Below are positions 1 through 7,294 of a stretch of 64,000 nucleotides of DNA, piece by piece. The stretch's first letter is position 1. Every line of letters begins with the position of its first letter. The notes under the pieces were generated by a model. It did not search any database. It was not told where the DNA came from and worked only from the letters and a program-made list of their open reading frames with translations. Source of the stretch: JALYOC01 sp036675345 (GTDB taxonomy: Bacteria > Myxococcota > Myxococcia > Myxococcales > Myxococcaceae). The stretch covers positions 310,001-374,000 of the forward strand of contig JAKFFE010000020.1 in assembly GCA_036675345.1 (NCBI GenBank). Reading direction: 5' to 3'. A program made the position numbers and the translations under genes.

Positions 1-359
1 GCGATGAACCGCGCCCCGGCTTGCTGCGAGAGGCGCGCAAACAGCGGAACGGTCCGCCGTCGGAGTTCGGCGGTCACCCGCGCGGCCTGCTTCATCGCCC
101 GGGGGTTGAGCTGCTTGGGCAAGGCGGTCAGCTGATGGACGACCACGTCCGGACGGGCGACCTCGAAAGCCCTCCGGACCTCGTCCTCGTCGGACACGTT
201 CAAGGCGAGCGGTTCCACCCCCAGCGCGCGCAAGGCCTGGCCGCTTGGCGCCGAGCGGTGCACGCCGAACACCACCTGCCCCGCTGCCCGCAGGCGGACA
301 CACAGCGGATGGCCGATGGCGCCGCTTGCTCCGACGATCAGGATCCGCTTCGCGCCCAT
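1..359 (-). CDS. NAD(P)-binding SDR/epimerase-type protein, partial (3' end beyond window)
   Basis: The first 119 residues of a Rossmann-fold protein are present; the C-terminus runs off the left edge. The N-terminus reads MGAKRILIVGASGAIGHPL, with the glycine-rich GxSGxIG nucleotide-binding loop of extended short-chain dehydrogenases and NAD-dependent epimerases. An acidic/polar stretch (LNVSDEDEVRRAF) follows and then VARPDVVVHQLTALP, the usual beta-strand 4 region. The substrate cannot be inferred because the catalytic YxxxK and C-terminal domain are missing. It starts 26 bases after the stop of the YjbQ-like gene on the same strand, so it is probably the third gene of an operon headed by the ABC permease. 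The family call is firm; the specific function is unknown. Confidence 0.8.
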   Translation of the reverse strand, partial: MGAKRILIVGASGAIGHPLCVRLRAAGQVVFGVHRSAPSGQALRALGVEPLALNVSDEDEVRRAFEVARPDVVVHQLTALPKQLNPRAMKQAARVTAELRRRTVPLFARLSQQAGARFI

Positions 360-385
360 GTCCGATTCCTCGAAGGAAGGAGAGG

Positions 386-808
386 TCACTCGCCCAGGTA
401 GTGCAGCACCACCCGGCGGCTGTGTCCGTGGTGACGATGCTCGAAGACGTACAGCCCCTGCCAGGTGCCCAGCACCAAGCGCCCGTCGATCACCGGGACG
501 CTCAGCTGGGTCTGGGTCAGCGCGGCGCGCACGTGGGAGGGCATGTCGTCCGGACCCTCGGCGGTGTGCTGGAAGAGGGGATCGCCGTCCTCCACCAACC
601 GGGACAGCCAGCGGTCCAGGTCGGTGCGCACGTCCGGGTCGGCGTTCTCCTGGATCAACAGGCTGGCCGAGGTGTGCTGGATGAACAGGGTCAACAGCCC
701 GGTGGTGGGGCGCTGCGCGGCCAGCCACCGCTCCACCGGCGCGGTGAACGGGACCAGTCCCCTGCCGGGGGTCCGTACCTCGAGGGTGTGATGGACCTGG
801 CGGATCAT
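386..808 (-). CDS. yjbQ: YjbQ/UPF0047 family protein
   Basis: A 140-residue protein of the YjbQ (UPF0047) family, whose E. coli member has reported thiamine-phosphate-synthase-like activity; the physiological role is unsettled. Family hallmarks are visible: TLFIQHTSASLLIQENADP near residue 40-60, the DDMPSHVRAALT segment, and the C-terminal GTWQGLYVFEHRHHGHSR, with conserved His and Asp/Glu residues thought to form a metal site. Length matches the family (about 135-140). A TTG lies one codon upstream, but the ATG is preceded by GAGG at a suitable distance and is preferred. It lies 7 bases downstream of the ABC permease stop, so the two are probably cotranscribed. Confidence 0.93.
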   Translation of the reverse strand: MIRQVHHTLEVRTPGRGLVPFTAPVERWLAAQRPTTGLLTLFIQHTSASLLIQENADPDVRTDLDRWLSRLVEDGDPLFQHTAEGPDDMPSHVRAALTQTQLSVPVIDGRLVLGTWQGLYVFEHRHHGHSRRVVLHYLGE

Positions 809-815
809 CAAAGCC

Positions 816-1589
816 TCACTGTCTCAGGCGATAGCCGCGCTTGAGCGCCAGGTACGCCAGCACGGTGGCCACCGCCGCCACCGGGAACAGCAACGCCAGA
901 CCCCACAAGGGAGAGAGCACGCTCTGGCCCAGCATCCCGTAGCGCAGGCCATCCACCATGTAGACGATGGGGTTGAAGAGGCTGACTGTGTGCCAGGGCT
1001 CGGGCAGGTCCCGCACCGAGTAGAAGACGCCGCCCAGGAAGGTCAGCGGCAGCATCACGAAGGTGGGGAAGATGTTGATCTCCTCGAACTTCTGCGCCCA
1101 CACCCCGGCCAGCAAGCCCAGCATCGAGAAGGTGTAGGGGATGAGCAACATCAGGGTGAAGGTCATCAGCGGGGCGCGCAGCTCGAACCCGGTGAACAGG
1201 ATCGCCACTCCCCAGGTGAGCAGTCCCACAGCCAGGCCGCGGACCATCGCGCCGCCGATGAAGCCGGCCATGATCTCCAGCGGCCCCAGCGGCGCCACCA
1301 GCAGATCCACGATCGTTCCCTGCAACTTCACCTGGAACAGCGAGGAGCTGCTGTTGAGGAAGGCGTTGTTGGCGATCCCCAGGAACACCAGCCCGGGCAC
1401 GATGAAGTGGGTGTACGCCATCCCCTCCACCTGCTGTCCCCGCCCGCCCAGGGAGAAGCCAAACACCAGGAAGTAGAGCGAGGTGGAGACCAGGGGCGAG
1501 AGCACCGTCTGCCCGGGAACCCGCATGAAGCGACGGACCTCTTTCACGAACAGGGTCCGCATGCCGACGACGTTCACGGCGCGGGTCAT
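816..1589 (-). CDS. ABC-2 type transporter permease (YadH-like)
   Basis: A 257-residue inner-membrane permease of the ABC-2 family, the same size as E. coli YadH (256). The N-terminus has the typical amphipathic helix (FVKEVRRFMRVPGQTVLSP), then about six membrane segments. The conserved QVKLQGTIVDLLVAPLGP and LTFLGGVFYSVRDLPEPWH segments of YadH/NodJ-like permeases are present. No ATPase gene is adjacent; the only ABC-2-type ATPase nearby is at 5750-6667 on the same strand, and the two are a likely split pair. It heads an operon with yjbQ and the SDR gene, and is divergent from the Mut7-C gene across about 125 bases that must hold both promoters. The exported substrate is unknown. Confidence 0.9.
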   Translation of the reverse strand: MTRAVNVVGMRTLFVKEVRRFMRVPGQTVLSPLVSTSLYFLVFGFSLGGRGQQVEGMAYTHFIVPGLVFLGIANNAFLNSSSSLFQVKLQGTIVDLLVAPLGPLEIMAGFIGGAMVRGLAVGLLTWGVAILFTGFELRAPLMTFTLMLLIPYTFSMLGLLAGVWAQKFEEINIFPTFVMLPLTFLGGVFYSVRDLPEPWHTVSLFNPIVYMVDGLRYGMLGQSVLSPLWGLALLFPVAAVATVLAYLALKRGYRLRQ

Positions 1590-1713
1590 AGCGGATGCGC
1601 GGCCGCTCGTCGTGGGCTGTGATCACCTGAGGTTCGCTGGCCGTCTGCGCTCGTCCCGCTCGTCCCGGAGCACATCTGCAGACTTCTCCTGGGAGCGTTA
1701 GCCTCCCCGAGTC

Positions 1714-2448
1714 ATGGGTTTGGCGCGACTCACCCTGCATGGCGATCTGGAGGGTTTGCTGGCCTCCGTCAGGAGAGGCAAGCCGGTGGAGCAGGCGTTC
1801 TTTGGAACTGCCGCGGTGAAGGACGTGGTGGAGGCCGCGGGGATCCCCCACCCCGAGGTGGACTACCTGCTGGTGGATGGGAGCCCCGTTCCTCTGAGCC
1901 AGCGGATCTCCGGCGAGGTCCAGGTTGCTGTCTTTCCCCACGGCCTGCCTCCCCACCCCCTGCCGTCGGAGCGGGTGGGCTTCCCCTTCCCCGACCCCCG
2001 GCGCTTCGTGCTGGACGTCCACCTGGGCGGGCTGGCCTCCGAGTTGCGGATGTTGGGCTTCGACACGATCTGGTCCAACCATGCCGACGATCCGTACCTG
2101 GCCCGGGTCGCCGCCACCGAGGATCGGGTGCTGTTGACCCGGGATTTGGGACTGCTCAAGCGCTCCGAGGTCCGGCACGGCTACTTTCCCCGGACCACTT
2201 CCACCCAGGGCCAACTCCAGGAGGTGCTTCGGCGCTTCGACCTGCTGCCCCGAGCGCTGCCGTTCAACCGCTGTCTGCGCTGCAACGGGCGACTGCTGCC
2301 AGTGGAGAAGTCCGAGGTCGAGCGCGAGCTCCCTCCCTGCGTTCGCGAAGAGCATGACCAGTTCCGCCGCTGCCAGGGCTGCCAACAGGTCTACTGGAAG
2401 GGCTCACACCACACCGAGATGCTGGCCCGCATCAGCAAGCTAGGCTGA
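1714..2448 (+). CDS. Mut7-C RNase domain protein with N-terminal ubiquitin-like domain
   Basis: A 244-residue protein. Residues 1-80 fit the Mut7-C ubiquitin-like domain (DYLLVDGSPVPLSQRISG, then VQVAVFP). From about residue 95 it is a Mut7-C PIN-fold RNase domain: FVLDVHLGGLASELRMLGFD with the acidic D, then DRVLLTRDLGLLKR with the D of the PIN active site. A C-terminal zinc ribbon follows (CLRCNG and CQGCQ pairs about 45 residues apart). The family is predicted to cleave RNA; substrates in bacteria are not known. The neighbour downstream is an IS21-like remnant rather than a functional partner. Confidence 0.88.
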   Translation: MGLARLTLHGDLEGLLASVRRGKPVEQAFFGTAAVKDVVEAAGIPHPEVDYLLVDGSPVPLSQRISGEVQVAVFPHGLPPHPLPSERVGFPFPDPRRFVLDVHLGGLASELRMLGFDTIWSNHADDPYLARVAATEDRVLLTRDLGLLKRSEVRHGYFPRTTSTQGQLQEVLRRFDLLPRALPFNRCLRCNGRLLPVEKSEVERELPPCVREEHDQFRRCQGCQQVYWKGSHHTEMLARISKLG

Positions 2449-2480
2449 ACGAAACAGGTCCTGCTCGTAGCCGTCCTGGT

Positions 2481-2639
2481 TCACACCCAGGCTGCAGTTA
2501 CCCCGTGAGCAGCATGATCGACACAGAATCCACGCAACCGCAGCATCCGGTGCAACTGCGTGGCGGTCAGCCGTTGCTTGCCCCCGGTCCATTTCGGCGC
2601 CTCGCTCAACAGCGCGTGCAGGCCAAGTCTCCCTGTCAG
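2481..2639 (-). pseudogene. IS21-family transposase (IstA-like) fragment
   Basis: A minus-strand frame of 52 codons without a start reads LHALLSEAPKWTGGKQRLTA followed by TQLHRML. This resembles the segment of IS21-type IstA transposases where the catalytic core begins. It then loses similarity and stops. No DDE domain and no IstB ATPase are present, so the element is dead. The adjoining terminal-type repeats at 2644-2689 support the IS21 assignment. This is a recognised motif, not a database match. Confidence 0.6.
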
Positions 2640-2643
2640 AGGG

Positions 2644-2689
2644 GTGGATCAGTTTCATGCCGGCCGGTGGATCACTTTCATGCCGGCCG
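2644..2689. repeat. Two tandem 23-bp repeats, IS21-type terminal repeats
   Basis: Two adjacent 23-bp copies (2644-2666 and 2667-2689) begin GTGGATCA and end TTTCATGCCGGCCG; they differ by one base (G or C at position 9). A third degenerate copy begins at about 2690 (AATCAATTTCGCGCGG). Multiple short direct repeats of this type sit at the ends of IS21-family elements as transposase-binding sites. Together with the IstA fragment they mark a decayed insertion. Confidence 0.6.
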
Positions 2690-3194
2690 AATCAATTTCG
2701 CGCGGCTCCTTGGGTTCTCGAGCGGGAGCGGGTCTTCGCGCTCAGCCCTCTACCGGAAGTTCCACGAGGCTTGCGAAGCGCTGATCGAACCGCTTGCACA
2801 GAACCCCTTCAGCACCCTTCTGAGATTGGAGGCTGCCGAAAATAATAAGATCTTCTTCTTATCTTGCCGGCGCATGACCTGGCCGGACCTCCGAATAAGA
2901 AGATGATCATCTTATTCTTCCGGCCTCCCCGGGCCCTGTCTCACCCCGGTCGGCAGGCCAACTGCGTTGGCGGCCGAGCCCTGCATGAGGGACCCCACCG
3001 CGCCACACACCGGCCTCCCTTGCACGTGGGGACGAAGGCGGGCGTTGCTTCAATATCGGATCGCCACGAGCTCCGCGGGTCACATCGCTGTGGTTGGAAC
3101 GCTGATCGTGATTGCCGACTCGCTCCGACCTGAAAATTGGGACGCAACTTCCCGCCGTCATGTAGGACAATGTCAGACCGAGCGTCCCGACCTC
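2690..3194. other. Non-coding stretch with two AT-rich palindromes ahead of the M4 protease
   Basis: The whole gap from 2449 to 3194 has no convincing intact gene. Beyond the IS21 remnant it contains two AT-rich elements that stand out in this GC-rich DNA, at about 2842-2868 and 2891-2921. The second holds the perfect 14-base palindrome AAGATGATCATCTT, flanked by AATAAG and ATTCTT. The first (AATAATAAGATCTTCTTC) resembles it in inverted orientation. They could be operators or promoter elements for the protease, or relics of another mobile end. Confidence 0.4.
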
Positions 3195-5051
3195 TTGAAG
3201 ATCAACCCCTTACAGGTACGTCACCCGGTCCCGCAGGTTTCGGCGCCCGCCGCTCCGGTGGCGCGTGGGGCCTCGATCGCGGTCTCCGGGTTCAGCCCGG
3301 CGACGGCGACGGCCGGAGCGGCTCGCCTCCCCGCGCAGCCGCTGGCCGCGCGGGACACTGCCCTGGGCTTCGCGGCGGAATCTCCCTCCCGTCCGGGGCG
3401 GCTACTGCTCTCCGATCCGATCTCCGAGCACGCGCTCCAGGTGGCTGTGGGAACTCTCCCCGCGGCTGCCGGGCGGTCGTTCCGGCCCCGCTCTGTGGAG
3501 CGGGACATCCTGGGTCAGGTGCATCTGCGGATGGACGTGCTTCAGGACGGCGCGCGGATCTTCGGCAAGCAGGTGATCGTCCACCTGGGTCCCGACGGGG
3601 CACTGCTGGGAACCACCGGAACCGAGCGACTTCCCGGGATGCCGGTGCGGTCTGCGCGGCCACCGATCGGCGCGGAGCGGGCGGTGGATCTGGCGCTTCA
3701 GGCGTTCGGCCACCCGGCTGATTCGCGGCCCCGGGGGGAACGGGTCTTTGTTCCGGCAGCGGATGGGACCCTGGTGGAGGCCTACCGGGTGGATCTGGAG
3801 TCCTCGGCCACTGGCACCCGAGGCACCCTGCTGATCTCCGCGGCCGAGGGCGCCTTGTTGCAGCGACTGCAACGAGACGGAACCGGAGGAGAACACGGCG
3901 CCAACGGGAGCGCGGACGCGACCACCGGCGCTCCCGCGTTGCCTCTTCCGGCCAAGACCACCGCTGACTCCGCGCTCCCTCTTCCGGCCACGACCACCGC
4001 TGACTCCGCGCCGTCGCCTCCACGTACCACCGCCTCAGACTCCGCTCCGACGGCTGGAGACGACCGCACGCTCTACAGCGGCTACGTGGAGCTGGGGACC
4101 CGGCCCGAGGCGGATGGCACCCACCTGATGCAGGACCTCAGCCGGGGCAAGGGGATCGTGGTGTTGGACACCCGGAACACCACCGACCCCAAGAACGTGG
4201 TGGAGATCCGCGACGACAACGGCTCCTGGGGCCAGGCCAGCGACCCGCGCAAGCACGACGCCGCGGTGGACGTGATGTTCGGGGCCCAGCTCACCTACGA
4301 CTTCCTCCAGGAGCTGTTCGGTCGCGATTCGATCGACGGCGCCGGCGAGGCGCTGGTGGCGCACATCAACCTCGGCAAGAGCAATCACAACGCCTACTGG
4401 AACGGGTCGGTGATCAAGTTCGGCCCCGGGGACAAGGACGGCACCGCCGGGCCGCTGGTCAGCCTGGATGTGCTGGGCCATGAGCTCACCCACGGGTTGA
4501 CCGAGCGCACCGCGGACCTGGTGTACGCCGGCGAGTCCGGCGCGCTCAACGAGGCCTGGTCGGACATCTTCGGCACCGGGGTGGAGTGGTACGCGGCGCA
4601 GAAGAACCCCGCCTTCAGCTTCGACTGGAAGCTGGCCGAGGACGGCTGGACCCCGGCCACCCCGGGCGATGCCCTGCGCTACCTCGACGATCCCACCCGC
4701 GATGGAGTCAGCGTCGACCACTACCGCCAGCTGGCTCCGCGGATGGACGTGCACCACTCCTCGGGGATCGCCAACAACGCCTTCTACCTGCTGGTCAGTG
4801 GCGGCCAGCACCGCTCCTCCGGGCTCTCGGTGGAGCAGGGGATCGGGATGGAGCCGGGGCTGCAGATCTTCTACCGCGCCCTGAGCGTGTACATGACCCC
4901 GGACACCGACTTCGCCGGGGCGCGCGCCGCCACCCTCCAGGCGGCCACCGACCTGTTCGGCGCCGAATCGGTGCAGGTCCGCTCGGTGAGCCAGGCCTGG
5001 TCCGCGGTCGGCGTCGGCTCACCCGCGCCGAGCCACTCCGCGGCTCGGTAG
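3195..5051 (+). CDS. M4 family (thermolysin/protealysin-like) zinc metallopeptidase
   Basis: About 618 residues from a TTG start at 3195 (MKINPLQVRHPVPQ). The frame stays open upstream without a better start. The catalytic domain has HELTH at residues 429-433 and the third zinc ligand Glu453 in ALNEAWSDIFG, exactly 20 residues beyond the second His as in thermolysin. The catalytic His520 is in VHHSSGIANNAFYL. An N-terminal propeptide-like region (about 60-230) precedes a Thr/Ala/Pro-rich linker with near-tandem LPLPAKTTADSA units. No classical signal peptide is visible, as in protealysin-like enzymes. It is flanked upstream by an IS21 remnant and downstream by a small protein with a similar Pro-rich N-terminus. 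An emfourin-like inhibitor is encoded at 17923. Confidence 0.9.
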   Translation: MKINPLQVRHPVPQVSAPAAPVARGASIAVSGFSPATATAGAARLPAQPLAARDTALGFAAESPSRPGRLLLSDPISEHALQVAVGTLPAAAGRSFRPRSVERDILGQVHLRMDVLQDGARIFGKQVIVHLGPDGALLGTTGTERLPGMPVRSARPPIGAERAVDLALQAFGHPADSRPRGERVFVPAADGTLVEAYRVDLESSATGTRGTLLISAAEGALLQRLQRDGTGGEHGANGSADATTGAPALPLPAKTTADSALPLPATTTADSAPSPPRTTASDSAPTAGDDRTLYSGYVELGTRPEADGTHLMQDLSRGKGIVVLDTRNTTDPKNVVEIRDDNGSWGQASDPRKHDAAVDVMFGAQLTYDFLQELFGRDSIDGAGEALVAHINLGKSNHNAYWNGSVIKFGPGDKDGTAGPLVSLDVLGHELTHGLTERTADLVYAGESGALNEAWSDIFGTGVEWYAAQKNPAFSFDWKLAEDGWTPATPGDALRYLDDPTRDGVSVDHYRQLAPRMDVHHSSGIANNAFYLLVSGGQHRSSGLSVEQGIGMEPGLQIFYRALSVYMTPDTDFAGARAATLQAATDLFGAESVQVRSVSQAWSAVGVGSPAPSHSAAR

Positions 5052-5231
5052 GCCACCGCACCCGCGGCCTGAGGACCCGGAGCAGCGAAGGCTGGCGTCC
5101 TCGCCACTCGGCTGGCGATCCAGCGCCGGGGTCAGCGTCAAATCTGTTTACAGCTCCCCTCCAGGGCCCTCCCGAGAATCCTTTCGTACGGCGCGCCGCT
5201 TCGGCCGCCCCGGAAACGAAAGAGGCCCCCC

Positions 5232-5753
5232 ATGAAGCTCGACTCCCTCCGCCCCTCCCTCCCCGTCGCCCCCTCCGCCACCCCGGTGGGCGGGCCTCCC
5301 GGAATCCTGCCGACGCCGCAGGATCAGATGACCGACTGCTGGAACGTGGACCGGGTCCTCCCCAAGGTCCCGGACCTGGGCAAGCTGGAGGACTTCTTCT
5401 ACAAGCAGGGGCTGCAGAACAAGGGCGGCGAGGACCTGGACGCGGAGCGCCAGACCCAGGAGCAGCGCGCCTCCCAGGCCCTGGCGCAGTTCCCCCCCGA
5501 CCTGGCCACCTACCGGGACGCCAACCAGAAGCTCCAGGCGATCGACGCCGAGCAGACCGGCCGGGTCCTCGAGCAGCGGGGCTTCGAGGTGGGGCTGAAG
5601 TTCAAGGACGACAAGGCCCTGCGCGGCGCGCTGGAGTCGGCGGAGGCGGAGCTGGGCCGGGTGCTGGATGATCCCAAGTCCAGCGAGGCGGACCGGGAGC
5701 GCGCCCGGGCCCGGCTGGACGCGGTGCTGGAGGAGATGGACCGCCGGGATTAA
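5232..5753 (+). CDS. Hypothetical 173-residue helical protein
   Basis: No recognised domain. The N-terminus (MKLDSLRPSLPVAP) is Pro-rich and disordered, in the same style as the N-terminus of the M4 protease upstream. The rest is rich in charged residues (Glu, Asp, Arg, Lys) with predicted helices, ending in an Arg/Glu-rich helix (SEADRERARARLDAVLEEM). It has one Cys and no signal peptide or membrane segment. Its stop codon overlaps by three bases the stop of the convergent ABC ATPase gene. A good RBS (GAAAGAGG) precedes the ATG. It could be a partner or cargo of the protease, but that is a guess from position only. Confidence 0.65.
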   Translation: MKLDSLRPSLPVAPSATPVGGPPGILPTPQDQMTDCWNVDRVLPKVPDLGKLEDFFYKQGLQNKGGEDLDAERQTQEQRASQALAQFPPDLATYRDANQKLQAIDAEQTGRVLEQRGFEVGLKFKDDKALRGALESAEAELGRVLDDPKSSEADRERARARLDAVLEEMDRRD

Positions 5754-6667
5754 CCGCCCCGCAGCACCCGGATCATCACGTCCTCCAGCCGCGAGCGGCG
5801 GGTCTCCACCTCGGAGATCTCCAGCTGCGCCTGGTACAACGATCGCAACACCTCGCTGGAACCGGTGGCCCCCTCCCGCTGGGTGAGGGTCAGCCGGGTC
5901 CGGTCCGCGGAGAGCACCGCCCCTGCCTCCACCGCCGGGGCGGGTAGCTGCTCCACCGGGCGGGCGAAGGTGACCTGCAGCTGCTTCTCTCCCAGCCGGC
6001 GCAGCAGGGCGGAGGTGGGCTCCACCTGCAAGAGCTTGCCCTCGTTGATGATCCCGATCCGGTCCGCCAGCTCCTCCGCCTCCTCCAGATAGTGGGTGGT
6101 GAGGATGATCGTGGTCCCCTCGTCGCGCAGCCGGCGGACGTAGCTCCACAGGTCGCGGCGCAGCTCCACGTCCACCCCGGCAGTGGGTTCGTCCAGGAAC
6201 AGCAGCTGGGGCCGGTGCACCAGCGCCTTGGCGATCAACAGGCGCCGCTTCATCCCCCCGGAGAGAGCACGGGTCCGGGACTGCGCCTTGTCCTGCAGGC
6301 TCAGCGCCCGCAGCACCTCTTCGATCCGGGCCGGGTCATTGGGCTGGCCGAAGTAGCCCAGCTGGTACTCCAGCGACTCCTGCACGGTGAAGAAGGGATC
6401 GAAGTTGATCTCCTGCGGCACCAGGCCGATCCGGTAGCGAGGGGTGAGTGGATCCTGGTCCAGGTCGATCCCCAGCACCCGCACCTTCCCGGAGGTCTTC
6501 TTCACCAGTCCGCACACCGCGCCGATCAGGGTGGTCTTCCCGGCGCCGTTGGGTCCGAGCAGGGCGAAGATCTCCCCCGGCTCGATCCGCAGCGAGACAC
6601 CGTCCAGCGCGGTGAAGGCGCCGTAGCGCTTCACCAGATTCTCGACCTCCAGGATGGGCTCGCTCAC
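5750..6667 (-). CDS. ABC-2 type transporter ATP-binding protein (YadG-like)
   Basis: A 305-residue ATPase that powers an ABC-2 exporter. Walker A is GPNGAGKTT, the Q-loop is LVPQEINFDPFF, the signature is LSGGMKRRLLIAKAL, Walker B is LLFLDEPTAGVD and the switch is TTHYLEEAEELADRIGII. These match the YadG/CcmA-type subfamily, with an extra C-terminal domain of about 85 residues. Translation starts at GTG, overlapping the stop of the upstream response regulator as GTGA, so the two are translationally coupled. No permease gene follows; the YadH-like permease at 816-1589 on the same strand is the probable partner, separated by an insertion. Substrate unknown. Confidence 0.93.
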   Translation of the reverse strand: MSEPILEVENLVKRYGAFTALDGVSLRIEPGEIFALLGPNGAGKTTLIGAVCGLVKKTSGKVRVLGIDLDQDPLTPRYRIGLVPQEINFDPFFTVQESLEYQLGYFGQPNDPARIEEVLRALSLQDKAQSRTRALSGGMKRRLLIAKALVHRPQLLFLDEPTAGVDVELRRDLWSYVRRLRDEGTTIILTTHYLEEAEELADRIGIINEGKLLQVEPTSALLRRLGEKQLQVTFARPVEQLPAPAVEAGAVLSADRTRLTLTQREGATGSSEVLRSLYQAQLEISEVETRRSRLEDVMIRVLRGG

Positions 6668-7053
6668 GCCCGAGGCAGATAGCGCACCCCGCCCCCGGGA
6701 GCACGGGGTTGGATCGCCCGCCAGATGGCCTCCACCAGCTCGTGGACCTCCAGCGGCTTGCGCAGCACCGTCAGCCAGGGTTCGCCCAGGTTGGAGGGCA
6801 TTCCGGTCAGCAGCAGGCAGGCGGTGCCCTCCAGCAGGCCCCGCTCCCGCGCGGCCTTGAGCACCGCGGTGCCCTTGATCCCCTCTCCCAGGTTCTGGTC
6901 GCAGAGCACCGCGTCGAAGTGCTGCCCTTCCAGCAACCGCAGGAACTCGTCCACCCCGGGGGTGGCGGTGACCTCGAAGTCCTGACTCAGCGTCTCCGCC
7001 ATCAGCTCGCGCAGGGCCTCGTCGTCATCCATCAACAGCAAGCTGGCTCGCAT
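6664..7053 (-). CDS. Single-domain response regulator (receiver)
   Basis: A 129-residue stand-alone receiver domain: acidic cluster LLLMDDDEALRELM, phosphoacceptor Asp in FDAVLCDQNLGEG, the LLLTGMP segment with Thr, and a Lys in VLRKPLEVHELVEAI. There is no output domain, so it probably acts by protein interaction, as CheY-like regulators do. The ATG at 7053 is preceded by GGGGGAGG and is preferred over an earlier in-frame start. Its stop overlaps the GTG of the ABC ATPase (GTGA). No kinase is adjacent; the histidine kinase at 10532-11620 is the only one in the window. Confidence 0.9.
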   Translation of the reverse strand: MRASLLLMDDDEALRELMAETLSQDFEVTATPGVDEFLRLLEGQHFDAVLCDQNLGEGIKGTAVLKAARERGLLEGTACLLLTGMPSNLGEPWLTVLRKPLEVHELVEAIWRAIQPRAPGGGVRYLPRA

Positions 7054-7294
7054 CCTGGCCTCCCCCCTGCCGTACCGTGGACCGCAGCAGGCTGCATCCT
7101 CCATGCCCCCGTCGCGGGCCGCAATCGTTGGGGGTTGGAATGGCGGGTCGGCACCCGCCCTGCAGTTTGTTCAGTGGGAGGCGCTGTCCTCCGGTGTGGG
7201 TCCCGCCCCGCCTCCCTGCTACGGTCCGCCGCCGTGAAGAGCGTTTTCCAGCACCCCGGGTTCCATCCGCGCCGGCCCCGGCTGCTGACAGTGG

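Noticed and set aside
2505..2906. Plus-strand frame of 133 codons over the IS21 relic
   Set aside because: Overlaps the relic transposase and the terminal repeats; ends in the AT-rich palindromes; no family.
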